A DNA stretch of 64,000 nt. It comes from Impatiens glandulifera. Its lineage: Eukaryota; Streptophyta; Magnoliopsida; Ericales; Balsaminaceae. The position numbers and the translations under genes are program-made. The notes below the pieces were generated by a model that made no database searches, was not told the origin of the DNA, and was given only the letters and a program-made list of their open reading frames with translations. Positions 44,162-55,329 of this stretch are shown here, one piece after another. Numbering within the stretch: the stretch's first letter is position 1; every line of letters starts with the position of its first letter. The stretch spans positions 37,705,758-37,769,757 of the forward strand of contig NC_061862.1 in assembly GCF_907164915.1 (NCBI RefSeq). The letters are read 5' to 3'.

Positions 44162-46892
44162 TGGGGTGTGTACCTGTTGCGCTAGTATTAGATTTAACAA
44201 AACCTGAAAATAACAAAGGAACGTGTTAGAATTTAAAAATAAATTTCAAACGGAGCCTTAGCCAAAATATTGGTTTAGAAGGTATCCTAAATATAAAAAT
44301 TTCATTTTCGAACCTTTCGGAATTATTTGAAAATGGGTTCTAGTTACAAAATTATAAAAATAATTTTGAATTTTGAAAAGTGGAACCAAACAAGCCTTAG
44401 GACCGGAGTCCTAGGGTCTAGGTTCGATTTAGCAGATCTAGGCTCAGTTGGGTTCAGGAGGCTCGGTCTTAGGTGAGTGAGGGTTCGGTCCTAGGTCTAG
44501 GGTTAGGGTTAGGGTTAGTGGTCCTAGACTAAGTGAGGGCTCAGTCTTATGGTTAGAAATATCGGTCCTAGGCTAAGTGAGGGCTCGGTCTTAGGGTTAG
44601 AAACATCAGTCCTAGGCTAAAAGAAATGATCGGTCCTATGGTTAGAAACATTGGTCATATGTCTAGGGTTAGGGTTAGGTTTACCGGTCCTATGCTAAGT
44701 GTAGGCTCGGTCCTAGGGTTAATTAGAAACATCGGTTCTAGGCTAAAGGGAATGATCGGTCCTAGCTGAAGAACATTGGTCCTAGGTCAGAAAACTTGGT
44801 CCTGGGATTCTCAGTCCTAGGTTCGTTTTCTCGGTCCTGGGTTTTAAACCTGGGTTCGTTTTCTCGGTTTCTACTAAATAGGACCGAGAATCACCGGTCC
44901 TGTGCTAAAACCTTAGGACCGTGTGTTCTTATTTTGGTTAAAATTTCAGAAGTCCATAATTTTTTATTCAGATCATGGAATCGTGATTTGTAAGCTACAA
45001 TTAGTTCATATGATCATGAAGAACAAAATCCTAAAATAAATCACGATTTCAAGATCTTTACAAAGATCAATTTTAAAACATTATTTCTAGGTCAAATTTT
45101 GGATTTTTCAAATTATGTCATTTCAATGTCTGATTTTTTGTTCCATTAGCTTTAAAATGATGAATATAGTTGAACACAACCAAAATAAGAACACCATTCA
45201 AACATTAAAACAATTTTTGAAGATGGAATAAAATCCAAAAGTTTTCAAAAACATAATTTGATCAAACATGATCAAAATGACGAAACAGTTGTTTGGGATA
45301 CATCCTAACACATTAACAAATATGTATAGCAACTATTTGGATCAAAAAATCCAGATTAAACCAAGAACACAAAATTTTTAAAAATCTAGTTTTAGGCTTA
45401 ATTTTTCAAAAATGCAGTTTGATCAAACATGATCAAATTTATGTTACAATTTCTTGGAATTCATCCTAACACATTGACAAACATGTATAGCAACTAATTG
45501 GATCGAAAAATTCATATTAAAACCAAGAACACATAATTTTTTTTAAATCCAATTTTGAGCTCAACTTTATGAAAATTTTGAATTAAAGTGATTTGGTCTA
45601 ATTTCTTTTAGCATAAAATTCATATATGATATATAGAATGATTCTAAACAAAGAAATTTCATAATCAAGCTTTAGAACATATCAAACCCGATCAAACAAG
45701 AAAATTATAAAAAAAAATTAAATTTTATAATCACAGATCATATACAAATGATATGGAAGCATACCAACAGCGGAAGAACACTCATGTGGTGTGTTGGCAG
45801 TTATCTAAAGGTCTGGATCGAGACTTTGATCGTCGAAACAGATTTTCCAAAAAAATAGTTCGCTGGAATCTTCAAAGTTTTTTATTTAGGTGATGATATT
45901 GGGTGATTGTATGTTGATTATTTGCTTTACAAAGTATTAAAGACTATTTATAGTGCTAGTAGGTCGGTCGAGGAGGGGTAATTCAAGTCAAAATTACCCT
46001 CCGATGAACTTATCCCTAACTTTATCCTTAGATGTGGCAGCCTTATCTAATGTAGGATAAGGCTTCTAGAGAAGGGCGTCTTGCTGACGGAGCTGAGGCG
46101 AGCACGTGGACGAAAAATCAAAGGATATGATCATCTGTAGCGGAGGCTGGAGCTTTTGGAAGAATCGTGTCGGCGATGATCGCGAATCCGGCGAGCCCTA
46201 TGTCCCGGCAAAGAAGAAGACTGAAATGACGTCGCTTGGCGTGACGGAATGCGGGGTTCCATTGCGTCCATTAGCGATTAGACTAACGGGGTTAAGAATC
46301 CCGTTAGTTAATCTAGTGTGGTAGGCGCGTGCTTGCTTTGCTGCATTCAGCTGTGTGGCGCGTCCCTGGGCGTTGGATGATGCATGCTCGTTGATCTGAT
46401 GGTCTAGATTCCTGCTATAAAGATTACAAATAATTTCTTCTGTACAGGATCATCAGTTTTATTTTTTTATAAATAAAGTTATTTAAAATCGATTTTAATT
46501 CTCTATTTTACATTTTTTCTTCACCAAAAATTTTATAAAAAAATATTTTTAGATCATAATGAAAATTATGATCATATTTTATTTTTTTGAGTATTTTTTG
46601 AGATTTTGGAGTATTTCATTTAATTGGTTTAAGTCATAAATTAAACATAATAATGATTAAATCACAATTAAATATTTTTAACCTCTTTTTTTATTTAATT
46701 TAGGTAAAATAAATACAATATTTTAACCTCAAATTATTTTTAGATTTTCGAATAATTTTTATAATTATGGTTTAATTATCGCAATATAGTCTTAATTCAT
46801 CCTTAATTTGATTTTAAATCCTCTTTTGAGTTATTTTGAATATTAAAATTTAAATATTTTTCTAATATTATTATAATTTTGGGGCATGTCTA
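44162..46892. repeat. LTR-retrotransposon debris without coding domains
   Basis: 44270-44900 contains CTAGGCTAAGTGAGGGCTCG / GGTCCTAGG iterations and an adjoining AT-rich piece. Both have an inverted relative at 61500-62280 (there minus strand: GGAACCAAAAAGGCCTTAGG). 45250-45390 and 45415-45550 are a tandem pair (TTTGATCAAACATGATCAAA, CATCCTAACACATT, ATGTATAGCAACTA). 46060-46440 is a less AT-rich stretch resembling an LTR. The end at 46878-46890 is GGGGCATGTCTACA, a Gypsy-type LTR edge. Confidence 0.5.
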
Positions 46893-46963
46893 CACCAACA
46901 GTTTTAAAAAATAAAAGGAGTCAATATTGATTTTAAAACGTTTGATATTAACTCATCTTTATT
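46893..46963. mobile_element. Left piece of a CACTA-like element split by the MULE
   Basis: CACCAACAGTTTTAAAAAAT, then GGAGTCAATATTGATTTTAA and ACGTTTGATATTAACTC, resembles the inverted right end at 58407 (AAAAAAGGTCGATATTAACG). It continues, after the MULE and its target duplication, into 55475-58407, which carries the same TTGATATTGA/TTAATATTGA motifs. Confidence 0.55.
46956..46963 (+). repeat. Target-site duplication of the MULE, left copy
   Basis: TCTTTATT immediately precedes the left TIR. The same eight bases immediately follow the right TIR at 55475-55482. MULEs usually make 9-bp duplications; the ninth base (A on the left) does not match. Confidence 0.85.
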
Positions 46964-47108
46964 GGGAAATTTGAGGAAATGACCCCAAAATAGGGCCTAA
47001 TAGCCGATGGTGCGGGCCCAAGATTTTTATAGCGCTGGTGACCCCCAAACATTTTTCTGCCGAAAATACCCCCGTTGCGTCACGCACCCTCCCGTTGCGT
47101 GACGCACC
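46964..47108 (+). repeat. Left terminal inverted repeat of the MULE
   Basis: The first 87 bp are nearly identical to the inverse of 55388-55474, including GGTGCGGGCCCAAGATTTTT and AGCGCTGGTGACCCCCAAA. Beyond that comes a shared TTGCGTCACGCACC...GTGCGTGACGCACC-type inverted pair (47074-47108). Confidence 0.92.
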
Positions 47109-47137
47109 TGAGGGCATTGTGAAAAGTCCACAATGCC

Positions 47138-47160
47138 CTTACTATATAAGAAAAAAAAGA
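47138..47160 (+). promoter_or_regulatory. Candidate TATA box for the MURA gene
   Basis: ACTATATAAGAAAA at 47141-47154 lies just inside the left TIR, about 130 bp before the ATG at 47280. The leader between is pyrimidine-rich. Promoters just inside the TIR are usual for MULEs. Confidence 0.55.
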
Positions 47161-47279
47161 TCAGTTCTTTTCATTCTTTCTTTCTTCTTCTCCCTCTTCA
47201 CTTCCCTTCTCCTCCTTCTCTCTAAAAAACCGAACCACCGATCGACGAAGACGACGGCGGAATCCTCTCTTCCTTCACC

Positions 47280-50200
47280 ATGTCTCTTTCTGCTGCTACA
47301 GGTATTCTTCTCCTTCTTCATTTATCTCTTGGATTGCTTTGTTTGTTAGGTTAGGGTGTAGTGATTAGTGAATGAGTAGGTGGAATGCCACCGTCGCGGC
47401 GGAAACCGGGTGCGTAACGCAGTTGCGTCACGTAGTTGCGTAACGCAGTTGCGTCACGTAGTTGCGTAACGCAGATGCGTAACGCACCCCAGACCCTTTA
47501 TAACTATTACTTGATTTCATTATTACGGTGTCTCTCGATTGATACTATAATTTTTTCAATTGCAGCTGAAGTATTTGCTGACGTATTTGTTGTGTACAAT
47601 GGAGAGTGGCAAATTGCAGCCAATGGTACCAGGTCTTTCTCTGCACAATCATGCAAAACCATGGATATACCTCAATGTACTACATTTGCTCAATTAGTTG
47701 ATACAATCTATGAGACGATTAACGTGCAAAAGTCTGCATATGATTTAGTGATTAAAGTCATGTATGATCCTTCTGCAAAACTTCCCCCTGTTGTTATTGA
47801 GGGAGATAAAGATGTGGGCATGTATTTATCACGGTTGATATCGGGTCGAAGTTCGTCGTCTTCGTCACCACTTTGTGTCTCATTAGTAGAGAAGTACCCA
47901 AGTCAAGATACTACACTACCAATCATTACTCAAAAAAGTATACCCGGCGTTGTTTCTCGAGTTGTTTCTCAACAGATTTTATTTGAAAGTGATAATGAAG
48001 GAGGAGGAGAAGAAGATGAACGAGCTCATCATGAACTGATTAATCATGAACGCGTTATTGACTTTAATTATGAACGGGTTAGTGATTTCCAAGCTACTAC
48101 TAGTCCTGCATCAGTAGTTGCACGCACGCCGCACCGGTCAATACCTACACCAATGGGTACACCATCTAGTGCAAGAGCAATGGGTACACCATCTAGTGCA
48201 AGAGCGTCAATGGGTACACCATCTAGTGCAAGAGCGTCAATGGGTACACCATCTAGTGCAAGAGCGTCAATGGGCACACCATCGACAGACCCTACAGACG
48301 TATCACCGACAGACCCTTCATTTGCATTGGCGTTAACTAGTGAAACCGTATTGGAAGTCGGTACGTTATTTGATACTAAAAAAGAACTTCAACTGACGCT
48401 ATATAAATATGCGATGACTTATCATTTTGAATTCAAAGTGAAAAAGTCTCGAAAACATCTTTGGTATGTGAAATGTATGGATGAGACATGCAAGTGGAGC
48501 TTACGTGCTGTGAAAGGTAAGTTTTCCGAGATGTTTGAGATTCGGAAATTCAATCGACAACACTCATGCTCAGTTTTGACGAGGCCGGAAAAAAAAATGC
48601 AAACACCGGCATGGGTTATTGGGCAGTGCATGAAGGGTAAGTACATGGATCATCACCATAACCACTTGCCTAAAAAAATAATTGAAGACATGCAGTCAGA
48701 TTATGGGATGTTTTTGACTTATAATAAGGCTTGGAGGGCAAGGGAAACGGCTTTAACGGCGGTGCGAGGAACGGTAGAGGATTCCTATGGAAAATTGCCT
48801 TCATACCTATACATGTTGGAGAAGAATAATCCGGGTACCATAACAGATATTCAGACAGACGAGCACGGGCATTTCAAATATATGTTCATGTCTCTAGGCC
48901 TCTCAATTAGGGGTTTCAAAGCCTTCTGTCGTCCCGTATTGTGTGTTGATGCAAGTTTTCTCAAGCACAAGGTGGGAGGTCAACTATTGGTGGCTGTTGC
49001 ATTGGATGCCAATGAGCAACTGTATCCTGTTGCATTCGGCGTTGTTGATTCAGAGAATAATAACTCGTGGACTTATTTCATGCAAAAACTTAGAGAAGCA
49101 ATTGGATTAGTTGATGATCTCGTCTTCGTATCCGATAGACACCCAAGTATAGCCAATGCCTTGTGTGCTGTTTTTCCAGAAGCAGACCACGGTGCGTGCA
49201 CATATCACATAAAGATGAATATTAATGCCAAATTCAAAACTGATAATTGCCATGTCGAGTTTGATTTGGCTTCTCGTGCGTACACTATCCCCCAATTTAA
49301 TCGGTTTTTTGACAAGATCAGGGTTAAAGATCATAGGATTGCTGCCTATTTGGAAGAGATTGGGTTTCAAAGATGGAGTAGAGCATATTTCCCCGGTAAA
49401 CGATACAATCAACTCACAAGCAATTATGCAGAGAGTTTGAATAGTCAGTGCAGGGAAGCCAGAAAGTATCCAATTTCAGCAATGCTTGAGTTTTTAAGAA
49501 CAACATTACAAGGGTGGTTTAATGATAGAAGAGAAAAAGCGTCCAACCACCAAGAATTTTTATCTCCAACGTATGAAAAGTTATTATGTGATGGTTTTGA
49601 GAAAGCAAGATTCTATACCGTATCATCCCTTAACCGATTTGAGTTGTATGTGCATGATAATGAGGCACATTATAAAGTCAATTTGAAGGACAAGGACTGC
49701 ACTTGTAGGGTATTTGAAGTCTCCGGTCTTCCTTGTACACATGCACTGGCTGCTGCCCGTCACAGGAATGTGGTTCCTTACGACTTATGCTCAAGGTATT
49801 TAATCGTTTTGAACTTATTTATTTAACCTATTTTTAATTGTTTTATTATCCTTCTCATAGGTATTATACAACTGTATCTTGGTTGAATGCATATGCGGAG
49901 ACATGTTATCCGGTTGGTGATGAAGAGAATTGGGATCTTCCCGATATTATCAAACAACGCGTGTGTCTAAAACCACCTGTGAAGGTTAAGAAAGGTCGGC
50001 CACAAACTAAACGTAGGACATCCCAAGGTGAGGTCCGTAAGGTCCCGAGACGATGCAGTTCATGTGCAGGTCTAGGACATAATAGAGCAACATGCAAAGC
50101 AGTGATGCCTGCACCGTCTACCGCAAGAGCAAGAGCATCATCTCAGCAGCATGAGCCCTCATCATCTCAGCAGCATGAGCCCTCATCATCTCAGCAGCAT

Positions 50201-50305
50201 GTGCCCTCATCATCTCAGCAGAATGAGCCATCATCATCTCAACTGTACGAGCCCTCATCTCAGCTCTACGAGCCATCATCTCAATCTTACGAGCCATTAG
50301 CTTAG
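47280..50305 (+). CDS. mudrA-like: MURA-type transposase of the MULE, three exons, about 898 aa
   Basis: Exons 47280-47301, 47566-49795 and 49861-50305 (2697 nt, in frame). ATG 47280 is chosen because MSLSAAT splices cleanly through TTGCAG into AEVFADVFVVYNGEW; the longer frame from 47436 starts inside intron 1. Domains: N-terminal PB1-like region (about 9-100); Ser/Thr-rich linker with four MGTPSSARAS repeats (about 205-245); MuDR DNA-binding domain (about 260-320, CKWSLRA, HSC); MULE DDE transposase with VDASF Asp about 469, SDRHPS Asp about 531, and NYAESLNS Glu about 630 as candidate triad; SWIM zinc finger CTC...LPCTH (719-733); CX2CX4HX4C knuckle (816-829) and a SSSQQHEP repeat tail. 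It would bind the TIRs and catalyse excision and insertion in the nucleus. No break is seen. Confidence 0.92.
47395..47490 (+). repeat. TGCGTCA/TGCGTAA array in MURA intron 1
   Basis: Alternating GTTGCGTAACGCA and GTTGCGTCACGTA units (period about 13-18 bp) lie within intron 1. They are related to the core shared by the other arrays of the element. Confidence 0.8.
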
Positions 50306-50529
50306 AATGAACTTGTTAGTGTTGTGTTGTGGTGTTAATGTTGTTTTTGTAGACTTATTACCAAATGTCTTGTGTGGAGGTGTTAATGTTGTGTTTGCAT
50401 CAAGGATTCAAGATTCAAGGATTCAGTAAAGTGTATTGTATTGTTAATGGTGTTAATGTTGTTTTATGGTGTTTTTGTAGTTTTCTGGTGAATGTAATAC
50501 AGGGACAGGGTTTTTGTACCAAGTGTTTT

Positions 50530-50646
50530 TCTAGACGCCGCTGCTTGACGCAGCTGCTTGACGCAACTGCTTGACGCAGCTGCTTGACGCAGCTGCTTGA
50601 CGCAGCTGCTTGACGAAACTGCTTGACGCAGCTGCTTGACGAAACA
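50530..50646 (+). repeat. GCTGCTTGACGCA array between the two convergent genes
   Basis: About eight 13-bp units (GCTGCTTGACGCA with CAACTG and GACGAAAC variants) lie in the 570-bp gap between the MURA stop (50305) and the protease stop (50875). The rest of the gap contains two GTTTACATTAGTGCA and two TTACAAAGGTTTGAGATTAA repeats. Confidence 0.88.
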
Positions 50647-50874
50647 TGGTTTACATTAGTGCAGAACCTATTACAAAGGTTTGAGATTAACATTACAAAA
50701 ATTACAAAGGTTTACATTAGTGCATGGTTTACATTAGTGCATGGTTTAATTAATTAGAATAACATATATATCATAAACAACATTTGATATCATTAAATCA
50801 ACTATATTACAAAGGTTTGAGATTAACATTACAAAAATTTGATATCAGTACAGAACAAAAGTTTCATAAATAAC

Positions 50875-53800
50875 CTATGGATCTACAATACCATGAAATA
50901 ACCTCACTGCCCACTTTTCTCTCCAAGCTTTCATCTCAGTTGAGGTCACTTCTGATAGATTCAGACCTGCAGTCAAGTACTCAATATACATAAGTACAAA
51001 TACACCACAATCTCCACTCTTTGTTGCTTTGGGAACTTCGGACTCTGGACGTCTAGTGTATGGCAAAACGGAATCAGGGTTGAGCATTGGAAATCGTTGT
51101 TTATCTTCAAGAGGCAATGCCTTGTCAAATATAACCGGAATCATTTGGCACATCGGCAGCACAAACTCATCAAGATTAGCATAACATCCAGGATCGCAGT
51201 CATATACGTCTACGCGCCATTGCTGTAGACGGACAACACAAAGTACCCAGTGGACGTCTTTGATGTTCAAAGGAATATATATATCATCGCATACTTTCCA
51301 ACTATTCCTATAGTTGCTGTCATCGCCGAAGAAGTATTCGAAAAAGTTTTCAATGTCAAACTCAATACGACTTTTGTTAAACGCAGCGTAATCAGCAGTG
51401 AACCTGGTGTGGAGCCAACAATCTCCAATAAAGAAGTTCTTCTTATATGTCTTTGGATATACCCAAGCTCTTCTTCTCAGAATGAAGCAACCTGCATCGA
51501 TTTCCTACACAAGAGAAACACATTTAAAATACAATCTGCAAATCTAAAATTATTGTAACATAAATATTACTTACTTTATCAGTCAGCCAGGTGAACCTTT
51601 TTAGCATTCTGCGAAATAATGCCTTATCACCTTCTATAGTATGGAGCTCAATTCTGTTGTTGTCAGTCTTTGGATCTTTAAGCCATGTTTGCAATTGATG
51701 AAGAAGTTGATCGTCGTATTTTAGAAGTGGATTGACGGTGATAGGATCTTTCAACTTGGGCTGTTTCAGATTGGGGTCGGTGAAATCTGGATCATTCTTC
51801 GGCCTCCTATTCCTTCGCGTGACCAGTATGACTTTCTTAGGAAGAGGAGGAGGAGTATTCACTATTTCCAGTTCATCTTCGTCATTTTCGTCTTTCTTCT
51901 TCCCAACCTTCTTCTTAAAAGTCTTAAGAATCGGTTTTTTCTTCACTTCTTCTTTCTTCTCCACTTCTTCTTCAATCTCCCCTTCTTCTTTCTTCTCCCC
52001 TTCTACTTTCTTCTCCACTTCTTCTTTCTTCTCCCCTTCTTCTTTCTTCTCCACTTCTTCTTTCTTCTCCCCTTCTTCTTCAATCTCCCCTTCTTCTTTC
52101 TTCTCCACTTCTTCTTTCTTCTCCCCTTCTTCTTCAATCTCCCCTTCTTCTTTCTTCTCCCCTTCTTCAACAACGACCTCTTTCTCGACAACGGCCTCTT
52201 TCTCGACAACAGCCTCAACATTCGACATTGGTTGAACAGCCTCAACATCCTCTTTCTCCCCTGGTAATTCAACATTGTCTTGCTCCAATTCAACATTATT
52301 AACCTTCTCTTTCTCCTTTTGCTCCTCTTCTTCATCTAGAATGTCATTCAGACCAATGGCATTCTCATCTTCTTCGTCAATCTGCTTTTCTCCCTCTTCT
52401 TCAACACGAATATGATTCTGCTTTTCTTCCTCTGCATTGTCACGATTGTCATTGAGACCGATGTCATTCTGCTCCTGCTACAAAAGTGAAAAGAATTTAA
52501 ATTAAGGATGCGTCAAGCAGCTGCGTCAAGCAGCTGCGTCAAGCAGCTGCGTCAAGCAGCTGCGTCAAGCAGCTGCGTCAAGCAGCTGCGTCAAGCAGCT
52601 GCGTCAAGCAAGCAGCTGCGTCAAGCAAGCAGCTGCGTCAAGCAGCCGCGTCAAAGACATAAAGTAGTAAAACACAGAAAGCTGAATTACCTGGTTGGAG
52701 ACATGGCTGGCGAACTGGTTGCTTAAACTGAGAATCATCTTTTCAATCCTCGTAAAGTAGTGTTGTTGATTCAATTTGATGTCTCTTATGTCTCTCTTGA
52801 TTTCTTCAACATCTTTCTTTATCTCTTCGACATCCTTCTTTATCACTTCGGCATCCTTTATCTGAACATGAGATGCCGGTGCAGGTTCACGTGGAGGTGA
52901 TGATGGAGGTGTTGAAGTTGCGGATGGGGGAGTCATGTTACGCAGGCTACGACGCTTGATGGCTGCTTTGCTGGGGGGGGATATATCATCATATTCAACA
53001 TTCCTCTTCCTCTTGGAAGGTTGGACAGTATTAGGTTCTTCATCAACATCTTCATCATCATCATCTTCAGCAACATCTTCATCAGCCTTTCTCTTTTTTC
53101 CCCCATCAGTAACTCCCTCAAACAAATCATCGTATGAATTGTTAATGTGTTCAAAATCCTCTCCACTGTACAAACTCGTCTCCTCGGAGGACTCTTGCAT
53201 CTTAGAAAACACAGCGCTGTTAAAGGCAGATTGCATCTCCTGAAATGTATTCTTCCTTTTCGATTGATACAACAGTATCCTTGGGCGAAAAGGGCCATCA
53301 ACGTCTTTCCTTGTGGCGAATTTAGGGACCAAGTTTTGAATGATCTCATAGCTCCACACTTGTAGTGCTAGTACAAACCCATACACGTTATAAGCAAAGG
53401 AATTAGTAACTCCACTCCCTTTCCTGGACATATATACGGACCTGTGGTGTTTCATGTCCTGGTCAAGACCCCTCATGGTGAATCTAAAGGACACCTTCCC
53501 CCATGGAAATCGGAGGAAGTCTTCAACATCTTCAACCATATGGATGATTTTGAGATTTAAAAGGCGTTTTGGGTCATATGAGAAGAGGTACTGGTTAATC
53601 AAGCAGATCAACCCGATCTTCCATGCGTCTTCCTTATCGGTGCATTTCATGAATATAGATTCCAAATCCATCATTCGAATTGACGTATTCCTTTTGAAAT
53701 ATTTTATCAGCAAGGGTGGACAACCTCGGCATTCATCTTTGTATTCAGGCAATCTGTCGAAGTTGAGGCCTGTAATCAATGCGTACTCTTTCAGACCAAA

Positions 53801-54052
53801 GGTATATTCCTCCCCATTGAAGTTGAAAATCATCCTATTCAAATTGGCCTTCACCTTCCGAACCAGCAACTGATGTAAAATGGTCCCTGAGAACAACAAG
53901 TCTGGGACTCCTCTCAATAAATACTGAAATTGAGAATTTAGAGCCCTCTCCATAAGACCCAGCGCTTCAAACCTATCAGATACTTTTTTCAAGGCTAGGA
54001 CAGATTTCAATAAAATCCTACCAGGAAAATCATGAACCGTGAAGTCTGCCAT
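50875..54052 (-). CDS. Ulp1-type (C48) cysteine protease with DUF1985 domain, MULE-borne, about 964 aa
   Basis: Minus-strand exons 54052-52691, 52477-51575 and 51504-50875 (1362+903+630 nt, each a whole number of codons). The start MADFTVHDFPGRILLKSVLA follows a TTTTGTAG acceptor, so a 5' UTR exon (donor near 54547) is likely. Domains: DUF1985 (about 20-240; GEEYTFGLKEYALITGL, FAYNVYGFVLALQVW); an acidic and basic linker with an SPP-rich part; a short coiled coil (KKDVEEIKKDVEEIKRDI); a long EGEKKEE repeat (exon 2); the Ulp1 catalytic domain with DVHW (His about 840), VYDCD (Asp about 857) and SGDCGVF (Cys about 921). The Gln that normally precedes the Cys loop reads Lys/Thr here (VPKATKSGDCG). 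The family removes SUMO-like modifiers. Its role in transposition is not established. Confidence 0.9.
51950..52160 (-). repeat. Coding trinucleotide-rich repeat (GEKKEE) in the protease linker
   Basis: The TTCTTCTTTCTTCTCC-type units of 24-30 bp encode EGEKKEE / EVEKKEE / EGEIEEE blocks. The reading frame is kept through the whole array. The serine/phenylalanine-rich frame on the opposite strand is a shadow. Confidence 0.85.
52508..52660 (+). repeat. TGCGTCAAGCAGC array in intron 1 of the protease gene
   Basis: Eleven or so 13-bp units (GCGTCAAGCAGCT, with two GCAAGCAGCT variants) occupy most of intron 1 (52478-52690). The unit is the reverse complement of the 50530 array unit. Confidence 0.9.
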
Positions 54053-54157
54053 CTACAAAAGGGAAAAGAAAAACAACAATGTTTGAGAAAACATTTCACA
54101 ACAAATATAAACAAACGAGAAGAAAAGCAACCGTCAAAATAGCTAGAAACAACTGTC

Positions 54158-54240
54158 AGATGCGTCAAGCAGCTGCTTGACGCAGCTGCTTGACGCAGCT
54201 GCTTGACGCAGCTGCTTGACGCAGCTGTTTGACGCAAGCC
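54158..54240 (+). repeat. TGACGCAGCTGCT array upstream of the protease start codon
   Basis: One TGCGTCAAGCAGC unit is followed by five or six GCTTGACGCAGCT units, about 110 bp upstream of the ATG, probably inside the leader intron. The sequence between 54241 and 54545 has ATGAACCATTTG and GCAACCCTAAA iterations (period about 60 bp). Confidence 0.85.
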
Positions 54241-54545
54241 AACCCATAAACCGTGCATGAACCATTTGAAATCAAGAAGCATCCTACCCTACTTCCTAAC
54301 ATAAAAGATGCATGAACCGTTTGAAAGCAGGAAGCAACCTACCCTAAAACCCTAACATAAAACATGCATGAACATTTTGAAAGCAAGAAGCAACCCTAAA
54401 AACATAACATAAAACATGCATGAAGCATTTGCAAGCATGTAGCAACCCTAAACCCTAACATTAACCATGAATGAACCATTTGCAAACAAGAAGCAACCAA
54501 CCCTAAAACCTAACATGAACATAAACAAACATAACTAAAACTAAC
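54241..54545 (-). repeat. Degenerate about 60-bp repeat in the protease leader intron
   Basis: Five imperfect units carry CATGAACCATTTGAAA, CAAGAAGCAACCTACCCTAA and CCTAACATAAAA. On the minus strand the region begins with a donor-like CTTGAG|GTTAGTTTT at about 54547, consistent with an intron of the 5' UTR. Confidence 0.6.
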
Positions 54546-54684
54546 CTCAAGAAGTCAATGAATGAACGAGAAGATGAAGACGAAGACGAGCAGGAAGAGA
54601 CGTCGAGGCAGGTGCGTCGTCGAGGCAGGTGCGTCGTCGGGTGCGAGAGAGAGAGAGAGAGCATGAATAGTGGTCGAGGCTTAT

Positions 54685-54710
54685 TTGGGTTTTTATATAA
54701 AATAAAAATA
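54685..54710 (-). promoter_or_regulatory. Candidate TATA box for the protease gene
   Basis: On the minus strand, ATTTTATATAAAAACCC lies about 100-150 bp upstream of the likely 5' UTR exon end (54547), between that exon and the TGACGCATCC array. An alternative promoter is the CCCTATAAAGGC motif just inside the right TIR (about 55315-55326). Confidence 0.45.
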
Positions 54711-54716
54711 AATGTG

Positions 54717-54956
54717 ACGCATCGTCACCTACTTGACGCATCCGAGTTGACGCATCGGAGTTGACGCATCCGAGTTGACGCATCCGAGTTGACGCATCCG
54801 AGTTGACGCATCCTACTTGACGCATCCGAGTTGACGCATCCATCTTGACGCATCCGAGTTGACGCATCCATGTTGACGCATCCATCTTGACGCATCCATC
54901 TTGACGCATCCATCTTGACGCATCCATCTTGACGCATCCAACGTGACGCATCCTAC
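54717..54956 (+). repeat. TTGACGCATCCGAG array near the right end of the MULE
   Basis: About seventeen 14-bp units, TTGACGCATCC plus a variable GAG, ATC, TAC or ATG triplet, lie upstream of the protease gene. It is the largest of the element's arrays and shares the TTGACGCA core with the others. Confidence 0.92.
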
Positions 54957-55006
54957 CAAACAAACAATCAATCTGCATTCAACGAATCAGTAAAGGAATC
55001 AGCGAA

Positions 55007-55310
55007 TCAATGAGGAACAAACAAACACGAAACAAACAATAACGAAATAAACACAAAATATAGTGGAATGGCCGAATGAAATGTCAATTTGTTCGAAATC
55101 CTCAGCGCTGTGCAAACTCGTCTCCATTGGATGTTGTTCGAAGCTATAGGCCGTTGAATATGGTGCCATGGTCGACGGTGCCTCTTCGATTCGTTCTTCA
55201 TCGCTGAGAAAGAAGAGAAAATCTTCTCCGCCACCATTAGGGTTTCACGGCGGAGAAGACGGGAAGAAAGGGGCTGGATGAGAGAGAAACTGAAACGAAA
55301 ATGAAAAAAA
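55007..55310 (-). other. Leader-like region inside the right TIR with a piece of protease exon 1
   Basis: Downstream of a CCTATAAAGGC motif on the minus strand is a pyrimidine-rich leader and a short frame (about 55240-55010, VAEKIFSSFSAMKNESKR..). 55085-55122 closely resembles 53148-53182 of protease exon 1 (AAATCCT....CTGT(A/G)CAAACTCGTCTCC). It may be a first exon of the protease gene, or a relic. Confidence 0.4.
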
Positions 55311-55329
55311 ATTAAGCCTTTATAGGGTT

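Noticed and set aside
44500..44690. GGGTTAGGGTTAGGGTTAG resembling telomere repeat
   Set aside because: Only three units, twice, embedded in a GGTCCTAGG-rich degenerate repeat; the usual plant telomere unit is TTTAGGG. Not a telomere or clear interstitial telomere.
47436..47565. In-frame extension of the transposase upstream of 47566
   Set aside because: It reads through the TGCGTAACGCA array in intron 1; splicing 47301 to 47566 gives a clean ATG start and the acceptor is strong.
48068..48277. Minus-strand frame with ALALDGVPID repeats
   Set aside because: Shadow of the MGTPSSARAS repeat in the MURA linker.
51732..52235. 167-codon plus-strand frame rich in Ser and Phe
   Set aside because: Shadow of the Lys/Glu-rich repeat in exon 2 of the minus-strand protease gene.
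52508..52690. Protease exon 1 continuing as AACLTQLLA-type repeats
   Set aside because: This is the intron 1 array; a good donor at 52690 joins in phase to the exon at 52477.
54717..54956. Regular short repeats that look like a CRISPR array
   Set aside because: Units are contiguous 14-mers with no unique spacers, in a plant transposon; this is a minisatellite.
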